Notes under the pieces: model-generated | What the model was told of the DNA's origin: nothing | Database searches by the model: none | Seen by the model: the letters and a program-made list of their open reading frames with translations, nothing else | IMG/VR virus record: IMGVR_UViG_3300036800_000031 | Location: 1-64,000 of that record | DNA from: a virus | DNA length: 64,000 bases | Direction: 5' to 3' (one strand) | Position numbers and translations under genes: made by a program | Part shown: piece after piece, positions 46,372 through 52,870 of the stretch | Layout of the letters: each line of letters begins with the position of its first letter | Numbering within the stretch: position 1 is the first letter of the stretch

Positions 46372-46707
46372 ATGCGCTCGGAAGTAGGTGCGATCCCCGT
46401 GGCACAGGGCACACACCACTTCACACTTGGCTATCTCGGCCAGCAGCCGGGCAACCGAAGCCGGAGAATGAGCCATCCGGTTGATACATCGGTCTTTCTC
46501 CTCGTCCCCGAGGTGGTCGAAGTGCATGTTCCAGAACCCGTACTGGATTCCACAATCTGCACAGGGCCGGTTTTTGTGCTCTCGGACTATCGACCGATTG
46601 CGCTCCCGGTACTCGACTACTCGCTGCCGATACTGAGCCTTGTTGTTTCGATAATGCTTCCTCTTGCTCTCCTTCAGTCGTGGATCTTCTAGGTCGAGAT
46701 AGGCCAT
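46309..46707 (-). CDS. HNH-type endonuclease carrying tRNA-Trp
   Basis: 132 residues. Basic helical N-terminus (RLKESKRKHYRNNKAQYRQR), then PCADCGIQYGFWNMHFDHLGDEEK and CEVVCALCHGDRTYFRA, an HNH domain with CxxC pairs. About 20 C-terminal residues are encoded by tRNA-Trp; the stop TGA lies in its T-arm. ATG 46707 begins next to the 5' half of a split tRNA. A typical short mobile nuclease. Confidence 0.82.
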   Translation of the reverse strand: MAYLDLEDPRLKESKRKHYRNNKAQYRQRVVEYRERNRSIVREHKNRPCADCGIQYGFWNMHFDHLGDEEKDRCINRMAHSPASVARLLAEIAKCEVVCALCHGDRTYFRAHMGEAEVAGESPKLSPIRFDS

Positions 46708-46723
46708 GCCCTCAGCGTAGGTC

Positions 46724-46761
46724 CAGTGGAAGCCGCTGCTCTGCCCACTGAGCTACACCCA
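46724..46761 (-). pseudogene. tRNA-Trp-like 5' half (split gene)
   Basis: Acceptor TGGGTGT, D-arm GCTC/GAGC and the anticodon 5' stem AGCGG with CTTCCAC, similar to bacterial tRNA-Trp, then the HNH cassette begins. Pairs with the 3' half at 46267-46300. Confidence 0.7.
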
Positions 46762-46763
46762 TA

Positions 46764-46792
46764 AGAAAAGGCCACCCCTATTGGGATGGCCT
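46764..46792 (-). terminator. Rho-independent terminator
   Basis: Minus strand AGGCCATCCC-AATA-GGGGTGGCCT followed by TTTCTT: a ten-pair GC stem, four-base loop and U-rich tail. It would stop transcription from the sugar cassette just before the tRNA array, implying that the array has its own promoter or relies on read-through. Confidence 0.8.
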
Positions 46793-46979
46793 CTGGATTC
46801 TCCGCTTCTACTTCAGATGCGGTTACGAGAGGCTCACCCCTGGCTTGGCTTCGGTGGATGTATTCCACTGATAGCCGGGCACGAGGATCGACAGGCACGG
46901 CAACGCCGTCCCTCGATCTTCATAGCTCGGAAACAGTTGGAACCTCATGACGTTCATAGTACCCCGATTTCGAGGGGGG
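46793..46979. other. Intergenic region, no gene seen
   Basis: 187 bases after the end of the glycosyltransferase gene. No open frame with a ribosome site, no tRNA. A short dyad CCCCGATTTCGAGGGG lies near 46960-46978. Confidence 0.3.
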
Positions 46980-47621
46980 TCAAGTACCCTGTGCTGCCCG
47001 GCGGCTTGGAAGGCCCATCGTGTTGCCGATCTGCCCGCCGTTCATCCAGTGGTGCCAGGTCCAGGTGCGCTCCGGAAGGTGAGCGATTTTGTACCCGGAG
47101 CGGGCGAGCTTGATGGCGAAGTGGAACTCCTCCCCAGCCCGATTTCCGTCCTCATCCTGACCCGGATCGAGAGGGTCGGTCCCGTCTTCCCAAAGGAACC
47201 CGTTGACCGCCAATGCCGCTTCGGTACGCACGAGGACGGTCACGGTGGTCTGGTGGGGATCGGCCAGATCGAACTCCCGTCCGAAGTTGTCAGGGAAGGG
47301 GTCCGAGCCGCCCATGACGTAGAACCAAGGGAACACCATGTCCGCCCCGGTCTCAATCTGCTTCTCCATCAGCCGTTGGAGGTGGTGCTCCCCGAACTCG
47401 TCGTCGTCATCCAGAAAGGCAACCCACTCGGTGTCCACCATTTCCAAGCCACGGGTGCGGGTGATGGCCGCTCCTACTCCGAAAACGTCGCTGGCGACGA
47501 TCAGCGTATGGGGGAGAACGGTGCCCTTCTGGACGGAAGTAACCGCCCGGCCTAGAAGCTGTGCCCGCTCGGGGATGGTGGTGACGACGACGGTGATCCC
47601 CGGCCTTAGCTGGCTCGACAC
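46980..47621 (-). CDS. Family 2-type glycosyltransferase
   Basis: 213 residues. TVVVTTIPERAQLLGRAVTSV is the nucleotide-sugar strand and VAFLDDDDEF near residue 68 the DxD metal motif; TWTWHHWMNGG near the end resembles the acceptor region. A GT-A enzyme transferring sugar from a nucleotide donor; the acceptor (capsid/tail protein or modified DNA) is not known. Overlaps the HNH gene by 16 bases. Confidence 0.8.
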   Translation of the reverse strand: MSSQLRPGITVVVTTIPERAQLLGRAVTSVQKGTVLPHTLIVASDVFGVGAAITRTRGLEMVDTEWVAFLDDDDEFGEHHLQRLMEKQIETGADMVFPWFYVMGGSDPFPDNFGREFDLADPHQTTVTVLVRTEAALAVNGFLWEDGTDPLDPGQDEDGNRAGEEFHFAIKLARSGYKIAHLPERTWTWHHWMNGGQIGNTMGLPSRRAAQGT

Positions 47622-48247
47622 AGTGATCCCTCCTTGGTCCGTTGGAAATGACGACGGTGCCGCTCGTCAGTTGGGAAAGACCTTCCGCAGGCATCACAAT
47701 AAAACTCCCCCCTGGCTCTATCAGAGCGTTTTCGGGCTGCGTACTTTCGGCTGCTGACATTCCTGCACGTTCTACATGTTCGGTTTCCGTTCGCCCGGAT
47801 AATCGTGTTGCTAAGGGTGAACCTATGACCCCGATTACAACAATCGAGAGCCTTGCGCCTTACTGCTATAGGCGAATGGGGAGCAGGGATAGGGCCTAGC
47901 TCCATGTGTCCAGGGTTCACACAGTGACGCAACCCGCACAAGTGAAGGGGCATTTGTTCGTCGGGTATTGGGCCAACTAAAAGTTGGTAGGCATACTTGT
48001 CAGCCCTGACTGTCTTTGTCGGCCTCCCCTGTCCGGCTCCGAAGATCCCATATCCTGTCCCTGGGTGTACAGCTGCCATCCAGACCCAACAACCGCCTTC
48101 CAGCTGTATATCGACTTTCTCCCAAAACCGTTCCACCGCATCCCTTCGTCGGATCAGATTCCAACACTGGGGGTTACAAAATCTTTGACCACGACGACCC
48201 TGGAACTCATCCCCGCACTGTTCACAGATCAGACTTCGGTCAGTCAT
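47606..48247 (-). CDS. HNH endonuclease in sugar cassette
   Basis: 213 residues. N-terminal zinc motif CEQCGDEFQGRRGQRFCNPQC, central HLCGLRHCVNPGHMELG (HNH core of the HNH_3 type, near residues 105-120), C-terminal CRTCRNVSSRKY and a C2H2-like YCDACGRSF. Such nucleases are usually free-standing mobile genes in phages. ATG 48247 in ATGA overlap, so it fits the operon well. Confidence 0.85.
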   Translation of the reverse strand: MTDRSLICEQCGDEFQGRRGQRFCNPQCWNLIRRRDAVERFWEKVDIQLEGGCWVWMAAVHPGTGYGIFGAGQGRPTKTVRADKYAYQLLVGPIPDEQMPLHLCGLRHCVNPGHMELGPIPAPHSPIAVRRKALDCCNRGHRFTLSNTIIRANGNRTCRTCRNVSSRKYAARKRSDRARGEFYCDACGRSFPTDERHRRHFQRTKEGSLCRAS

Positions 48248-48426
48248 CGTCCGGCGATCTTCTCGGTGAGCTTGTTGCCCGGCTCACAGTCGCGCCCGTC
48301 GTAGTAGTGGGTCATCCCATCGCCAGGCTGGCAGGCGGAGTCGCCCTTCTGCGGACCGTCCAGTTGGTCTGGAACGAACTGCTCGGTTATGCCGCATTGG
48401 CACTTTCTCGGTTTGGCATACCTCAC
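48244..48426 (-). CDS. Small Cys-containing protein
   Basis: 60 residues: MRYAKPRKCQCGITEQFVPD, then DSACQPGDGMTHYYDGRDCEPG. Four cysteines could bind zinc. Start GTG 48426 overlaps the upstream stop; its own stop overlaps the HNH start. Confidence 0.65.
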   Translation of the reverse strand: MRYAKPRKCQCGITEQFVPDQLDGPQKGDSACQPGDGMTHYYDGRDCEPGNKLTEKIAGR

Positions 48427-48800
48427 TTACCCAGTTCCTTCCACGCCTCCAGCGCACCGTCAGCGGCTCGGTCAATCCACTCGTCGTAGTTGACGATTTC
48501 ACATTCCGGGTTGGTGCAATGAGCCAGGTGCTCCGAGGTGATGAAGCACAACGGGCATCGGTCACTCCCGTCTTCGTTCTGGAACATCACCGACATCCCG
48601 ACCGGGCTTTTCATCACGTTTCCGATGATCGCCCAGTGAGCCGACATCAGCGGATCGAAGTTGTCGACGTTAGAGCCGTCTTGGGCCTCCGAGACTAGGT
48701 TCTTCACCGCTTGTTCCCCTCCCTCTGCTACCAGAGAGGAAAGTCCACGAGCGTCAATCGCCGCCCGCAATGCTGACCAGTGGTCGGTGCAGAACTTCAT
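48423..48800 (-). CDS. Conserved phage hypothetical protein
   Basis: 125 residues. MKFCTDHWSALRAAIDARGL with later SVMFQNEDGSDRCPLCFITSEH and HCTNPECEIVNYDEWI: helical N-terminus plus a zinc-ribbon-like Cys set. I have seen this type in many phages without function. Confidence 0.75.
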   Translation of the reverse strand: MKFCTDHWSALRAAIDARGLSSLVAEGGEQAVKNLVSEAQDGSNVDNFDPLMSAHWAIIGNVMKSPVGMSVMFQNEDGSDRCPLCFITSEHLAHCTNPECEIVNYDEWIDRAADGALEAWKELGK

Positions 48801-49684
48801 GCTTTCATCGCCCTTCGGATGCCTTCCTCCAGGGTGACCTTCGGCTGGTAGTAGCGGAACATGAGGTCCGGGTTGGCGCAGCGGTAGAAGGCCCCGGTGG
48901 GCTTCTCAGATCGGGTCTGCATCTTCGGCTTGTATCCGAAGGCGGTGGTGACCATCTCGGCCAAGGTGAGGAGGGAAGTCGGGACGCCCGTCCCCAAGTT
49001 GACCGGGCCTTGGAAGTTGGCCTCCAACATGGCCATCACCGCAGCCACGATGTCGTCAATGTGGATGAAGTCCCGCACTTGGTCCCCGGTTCCCCATACC
49101 GGAAAGGGGTCGGTCTTCTTCATCGCCCGGTCCAGGAAGGCGGTGAAGGGGTAGTCCACGCTTTGGTCGGTGCCGTAGCCGCTGAACGGCCGGAGGACCA
49201 AGATGTCGAGACCTTGGCGCTTCGCCTCACGGGCTTGGACTTCCCCGGTGAGCTTGGTCAAGCCATACATAGCGTCGGGGCAGGCGAGATTGTCCAGGTC
49301 GATTGAGTCCTCCCCGAGCCGCCGGGCCGCTGGGTACCGCTGAATGCTGATCGGGTAGGCGGCGGAGGAGGAGAAGTAGACGATCTTGGTCGGGGGGTTG
49401 CGCAGCGCCCACTGGAAGAACATCGAGTCGATGGCAAAGTCCTGAGCGACCGGCATGTCGTTGTGCTTCCGCTGGTCGATAGGGGGGATGGTGGCGGCGC
49501 AGTGAATGGCGAGGTCGAACTTCACCTCCACCGTCTGGAAGAACTTGATCGCGTCGATGGGTAGCGGCCCCCGGATGTCGAAACCGTAAGCGTCCCACCC
49601 GGTTTTTTCTAGGTAGGACTGGAAATGCCGCCCGACGAATCCGAGGTTCCCGGTGATCAGCGCCGTCTTCCGCTTCCGCCTCAC
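48797..49684 (-). CDS. NAD-dependent epimerase/dehydratase
   Basis: 295 residues. Extended SDR fold: TGNLGFVG near residues 11-18 binds NAD, SSSAAYP gives the catalytic Ser, and YGLTK near 139-143 the Tyr-x-x-x-Lys pair. RPFSGYG and VWGTGDQVRDFIHIDD are typical of nucleotide-sugar 4-epimerases/dehydratases. Probably makes the sugar donor used by the neighbouring glycosyltransferases. GTG start overlaps the methyltransferase stop. Confidence 0.88.
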   Translation of the reverse strand: MRRKRKTALITGNLGFVGRHFQSYLEKTGWDAYGFDIRGPLPIDAIKFFQTVEVKFDLAIHCAATIPPIDQRKHNDMPVAQDFAIDSMFFQWALRNPPTKIVYFSSSAAYPISIQRYPAARRLGEDSIDLDNLACPDAMYGLTKLTGEVQAREAKRQGLDILVLRPFSGYGTDQSVDYPFTAFLDRAMKKTDPFPVWGTGDQVRDFIHIDDIVAAVMAMLEANFQGPVNLGTGVPTSLLTLAEMVTTAFGYKPKMQTRSEKPTGAFYRCANPDLMFRYYQPKVTLEEGIRRAMKA

Positions 49685-50286
49685 GGTTGGACTCCGACGA
49701 TGACCTGGAAGCCGTAACCGTCCGGGTCACTGAGGGCGTGGTGGATCACCTGGAATCCGCCTTGTTCGATCAGCGCCCGGTAGCCGTCCAAATCCCAGGC
49801 CCAAGCGTGGCAGGCGTCGTGGCTCTCGTAAGTCTCAAAGGCCGGGCTGCTGGCGACGATGAACCGGGAGTGGCGACTGATCCGGCGCACGGCGGCGTGC
49901 GGGTCGGGCAGGTGCTCCAGGCACTCGGTGATAATGGTGAGCACGCCCCACTGAATCTCCTCGTGCTCGAAGTCCCGGTGGTGGACGGTGACCCCCCTCG
50001 TATTTTGAGCGTAAGCCACGTTGGCCGGGCTGAGGTCGTAACCCCACCTTTCGACATCCAAGCCGCTTAGAAGGGACAGCAGGCCCCCGTCACCGGCCCC
50101 TAGATCACTAATGGTGGTGATGTCGGGGTAGTGGGCTACCAGGGAGTGAACTTCGACCGCGACGTCCTTCAAGCGGGTGACGTGCGCCCCTTGCTCCAGA
50201 TGAGGAGCGTGCTCACGGGTGTCATACCAAGAGGGGATGAAGAAGTCCGGCGGGTCGGCCGGGTCGTACAGCTGGTGCTCGGTCAT
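49681..50286 (-). CDS. SAM-dependent methyltransferase
   Basis: 201 residues. Motif I ISDLGAGDGG near residue 60, motif II YDLSPANVAYA, then TIITECLEHLPDPHAAV: class I methyltransferase of the type that acts on small molecules or sugars. In this cassette O- or N-methylation of a sugar is likely. It does not show the PCQ and ENV motifs of DNA cytosine methyltransferases. Confidence 0.85.
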   Translation of the reverse strand: MTEHQLYDPADPPDFFIPSWYDTREHAPHLEQGAHVTRLKDVAVEVHSLVAHYPDITTISDLGAGDGGLLSLLSGLDVERWGYDLSPANVAYAQNTRGVTVHHRDFEHEEIQWGVLTIITECLEHLPDPHAAVRRISRHSRFIVASSPAFETYESHDACHAWAWDLDGYRALIEQGGFQVIHHALSDPDGYGFQVIVGVQP

Positions 50287-50516
50287 GGTCCTGCGATCAG
50301 ATCGGCGGAGACCATGAGTTCGTTCCCGCTCATGGGGTCGATCCGGTACTTCCAGGTGCCGTTGTCGGCGACGATGGTAATGACCCCGTTGACGACGCTG
50401 ACCCCGCTCAGGGCGTCGTGGCTCATCAGCCCGATCAACTCCCGGCTGAAAAGCTCCCGCGGCCCGGCGTCGTGGACGAGGGTGGCCCCGGTGGGGTCCC
50501 GCTCAATGGTGATCAC
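50283..50516 (-). CDS. Small hypothetical protein
   Basis: 77 residues: ERDPTGATLVHDAGPRELFS, then VVNGVITIVADNGTWKYRID, beta-rich. GTG 50516 overlaps the upstream glycosyltransferase stop. No family recognised. Confidence 0.65.
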   Translation of the reverse strand: MITIERDPTGATLVHDAGPRELFSRELIGLMSHDALSGVSVVNGVITIVADNGTWKYRIDPMSGNELMVSADLIAGP

Positions 50517-51205
50517 GACAGTTCTCGCAGCTTCTGGACGTCGAGCACCATCTGGCCGAGTTGGTACCGGTTCCAGGCTTCCAGGTCGTGGCTGTACATC
50601 TCGGGGCTGTTGACTTCTTCGTAGCGAGAATCCCAATCGCTCTTGCCGTTGGCGTGGGGGTGGAGGTGTTCGATCACCACTTCGGGGAGGTAGCGGAGCC
50701 GTTGGGTTTGCTCTCCCCAGGACTTCCAGGCGTTGTCGAGGTAGAGGTGAGTCTGCTCCGGCGGGCACATATAGCCGAGGGTCTGGATGATCCGGCTGTC
50801 CATGAACACTGCCGTCGGCAGGTTGATCCCTTGGAAAAGGTCGTTCCCGTAGACGATGCCCGGTCCCTGAATCGACTCCAGCGCATCGCAGATCAGCCGG
50901 TCCCAACCTTCGGTACGGGGAAGGTGGTCATCCCCCATGAAACCGACGTAGGGGAAGCCGCTGGCCCAAACCAGGGCCTCTCGGTTGAGAGTAGGGCCGA
51001 GCCGGATGCGGGGGCCACAGCTGAGACCGACGAACCCGCCGCTCCCCATAATGGCGTCGATGTCATCCTCCAGGAAGGAGTCGTCGTCGTTGTCGAGAAC
51101 GATCTCCAAACTGGCGGTGGCTCCGGTGGTTCCCCAAGAATCGCAAAGTCTCTTGACGTTCTCCGGGCGTCCACGGGAGGGGACGATGACGCAGAGGTCG
51201 TTCAC
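50513..51205 (-). CDS. GT-A glycosyltransferase
   Basis: 230 residues. VIVPSRGRPENVKRLCDSWG, LEIVLDNDDDSF and VGFMGDDHLPR give the donor strand and an acidic metal site near residue 92; GNDLFQGINLPTAVFMD and HLYLDNAWKSWGE follow as in phage family-2-like enzymes. Acceptor unknown. GTG start overlapping the upstream stop. Confidence 0.8.
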   Translation of the reverse strand: MNDLCVIVPSRGRPENVKRLCDSWGTTGATASLEIVLDNDDDSFLEDDIDAIMGSGGFVGLSCGPRIRLGPTLNREALVWASGFPYVGFMGDDHLPRTEGWDRLICDALESIQGPGIVYGNDLFQGINLPTAVFMDSRIIQTLGYMCPPEQTHLYLDNAWKSWGEQTQRLRYLPEVVIEHLHPHANGKSDWDSRYEEVNSPEMYSHDLEAWNRYQLGQMVLDVQKLRELS

Positions 51206-51450
51206 TGGTCCCTCACGATGCGGGGGTCGCCGTCGGGTTTGAAGATTTCCGGCCCTTGTTCCCCCACGATGTAGAGCTTGTCCTTCACTACTCCGCCAGT
51301 AGCAAGCTCACTGAACCCTTGGAACTCCAAAGCGGTCTTGTGCGCCGGGCAGAGCCAGACCGGCACCGTGAAGGTCCGACTCACCACCACGGTTCCACCT
51401 TCCCCACATCCGTCCACGGCGCAGGGGTTGAGGGGGTTATCTTCGTCCAT
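51202..51450 (-). CDS. Small protein ending in a tape-measure-like motif
   Basis: 82 residues. Zinc-like CAVDGCGEGG...WLCPAHK at the N-terminus, then GGVVKDKLYIVGEQGPEIFK, which is the C-terminal signature of siphophage tape measure proteins (compare TPYIVGENGPELF at the end of the tape measure here). It starts GVG-ATG (ATG 51450, or GTG 51453). May be a processed-peptide mimic or share a partner with the tape measure. Confidence 0.7.
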   Translation of the reverse strand: MDEDNPLNPCAVDGCGEGGTVVVSRTFTVPVWLCPAHKTALEFQGFSELATGGVVKDKLYIVGEQGPEIFKPDGDPRIVRDQ

Positions 51451-51478
51451 CACGGCTCTCTGTCTAGTTGATATGCGG

Positions 51479-51557
51479 TAGCGGGGGTGGGATTCGAACC
51501 CACGACCTCCGACCCGAAAGTGAGTCGGCGAGCTAACCGGGCTGCTCTACCCCGCGC
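51479..51557 (-). tRNA. Initiator-like tRNA with altered anticodon loop
   Basis: Acceptor CGCGGGG/CCCCGCT with the unpaired first position, D-arm GAGC/GCTC and T-arm GTGGG-TTCGAAT-CCCAC are those of actinobacterial tRNA-fMet. But the anticodon arm CCGAC/GTCGG encloses ten bases (TCACTTTCGG) with no CAT. It lies alone, 4.7 kb from the array, and supplies the stop codon of the adjacent glycosyltransferase. Function and decoding are unclear; could be a decoy, remnant or attachment-site copy. Confidence 0.6.
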
Positions 51558-52635
51558 TGGAAGCCATTACGTGGAGCGAAGTTTGACGCCGGGTACCGGT
51601 CCACGCCTCCCACCATTCGTCGGCGTGGCGCTCGTAGGTCAACCCGGCCATGACTTCTCGACCGCGCCCGGCCACGTCCGCCCGGAAGTCAGGATTCAGG
51701 GCCAGCGCCCGGAGCCACTTCTTCCACCGTTGAGGGTTGGACGCTTCCAGACCGACCCCGAGGGCATGGAGCCGGTGGTTGTCCCAAGTGGGCGAGGCAA
51801 CGACCGGAACCCCGACAGCGGCCATCTCCCCCATTTTCAGGGCGCTCTTGGCAGCGTTGAAGGCGGTAGCCGCAAGGGGAACGACCCCGACTTCCATCTT
51901 CGCCAGTTCGGCCGGGTACTGGTCAAAAGGCACCCACCCCCGGCTCGTAGAAGGCTCCTCAGCCAGCCCCAGGGCCTCCCTAACGCCTTCGCCGGTCCCC
52001 ACGGTATGGAAGCCCCACCCGGTAGCTCGCATGACGTCAGCGACCGTCCCGCCGGTTACTTGCAAATCGACCGGGTGGGTAGCGACGCTTCCAGCCCAAC
52101 CGAATGTCTCCGGCCGGTCCCCGGTCACCTGGAGGTAGCTCTCGGGGACGTAGTTAGGCAGGAGTACCCCGTGACCGAACCCGTAGCGTTTGAGGAGGGC
52201 GGGGGTTGTGCAGGTCACAACGTCTGAAATCATGCAGGCTTCGTTGATCCAATGGTGGCTACTGAGCGAGTCCCGGCCCGTGGCGTAGGCAGCTTTGGCG
52301 ATGTTCCCGTCGTCAATCTGATCGAAGCGGTCATCCACGTCACAGACCACCTTGATCCCCCGTGCTTGGAGATGAGGGATCAAGTCACTCCACCACCGCC
52401 GACTCGGCCGTTGGACAACCACGACGTCGGCGTTCGGCCTCCGGGCCAACCCCATCACGTTCACCCAGGGAGGAGGTTCTCCCCCGGACCACTTCTGGTC
52501 CCACTGAACGGTCGGGCCTATCCGGTCGATCACGACCTCAGCGCCTTGGGCGGCGAGGATGCGGGCCGGGAGTAGGAGTCGGTATTGGCTGGTGGCGTCG
52601 TTGTCGTCGCCAGCAGGCCAGACAAGAACCCTCAC
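51547..52635 (-). CDS. Family 4-type glycosyltransferase
   Basis: 362 residues, GT-B fold. RVLVWPAGDDNDATSQYRLL at the N-terminus (first Rossmann domain), VVCDVDDRFD in the middle, and a second domain with ETFGWAGSV, WVPFDQYPAELAKMEVGVVPL and ALKMGEMAAVGVPVVAS, the donor-binding E-x7-E-like region. Ends inside the initiator-like tRNA. A retaining enzyme of the sugar cassette; acceptor unknown. Confidence 0.85.
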   Translation of the reverse strand: MRVLVWPAGDDNDATSQYRLLLPARILAAQGAEVVIDRIGPTVQWDQKWSGGEPPPWVNVMGLARRPNADVVVVQRPSRRWWSDLIPHLQARGIKVVCDVDDRFDQIDDGNIAKAAYATGRDSLSSHHWINEACMISDVVTCTTPALLKRYGFGHGVLLPNYVPESYLQVTGDRPETFGWAGSVATHPVDLQVTGGTVADVMRATGWGFHTVGTGEGVREALGLAEEPSTSRGWVPFDQYPAELAKMEVGVVPLAATAFNAAKSALKMGEMAAVGVPVVASPTWDNHRLHALGVGLEASNPQRWKKWLRALALNPDFRADVAGRGREVMAGLTYERHADEWWEAWTGTRRQTSLHVMASSAG

Positions 52636-52642
52636 CGGGTCA

Positions 52643-52870
52643 TCAGGAAGTCACGATCAGGCACCAGTGACCCGGCAGCCGAAGGCAGACGCCGGTTCGC
52701 CAGGTCAGGTCTTCCCGCTCGACGTTGCACCCGGCCTTCTGGATTCGGCAGGTGATGTCCGGCTTGCGGATCAGGTTCAGGTGTCGGTACATCCACTTGC
52801 GACCGTACTGATTCCACAACTGCCGACACCGCAGCGGCAGGGGAATCTGCGGGTGCTTGCGGAGAGACAT
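52643..52870 (-). CDS. Small basic protein
   Basis: 75 residues, MSLRKHPQIPLPLRCRQLWN, many Arg/Lys and four cysteines (RCRQ, TCRIQ, GCNVE, VCLRL). Resembles small zinc-binding phage proteins with His/Cys pairs. ATG 52870 overlaps the protease stop (TGATG). Confidence 0.7.
   Translation of the reverse strand: MSLRKHPQIPLPLRCRQLWNQYGRKWMYRHLNLIRKPDITCRIQKAGCNVEREDLTWRTGVCLRLPGHWCLIVTS

Noticed and set aside
40060-46761. Large plus-strand open frames across the tRNA array
   Set aside because: They are read through tRNA sequence on the opposite strand and have no codon bias or ribosome sites.
49681-50286. DNA cytosine methyltransferase completing the hypermodification pathway
   Set aside because: Only a generic class I methyltransferase fold is visible; PCQ and ENV motifs and a target domain are absent, and the gene sits among sugar enzymes.
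51479-51557. Phage attachment site
   Set aside because: The tRNA-fMet likeness invites this idea, but no integrase gene is visible in the window and the host sequence is unknown, so it is not claimed as a feature.
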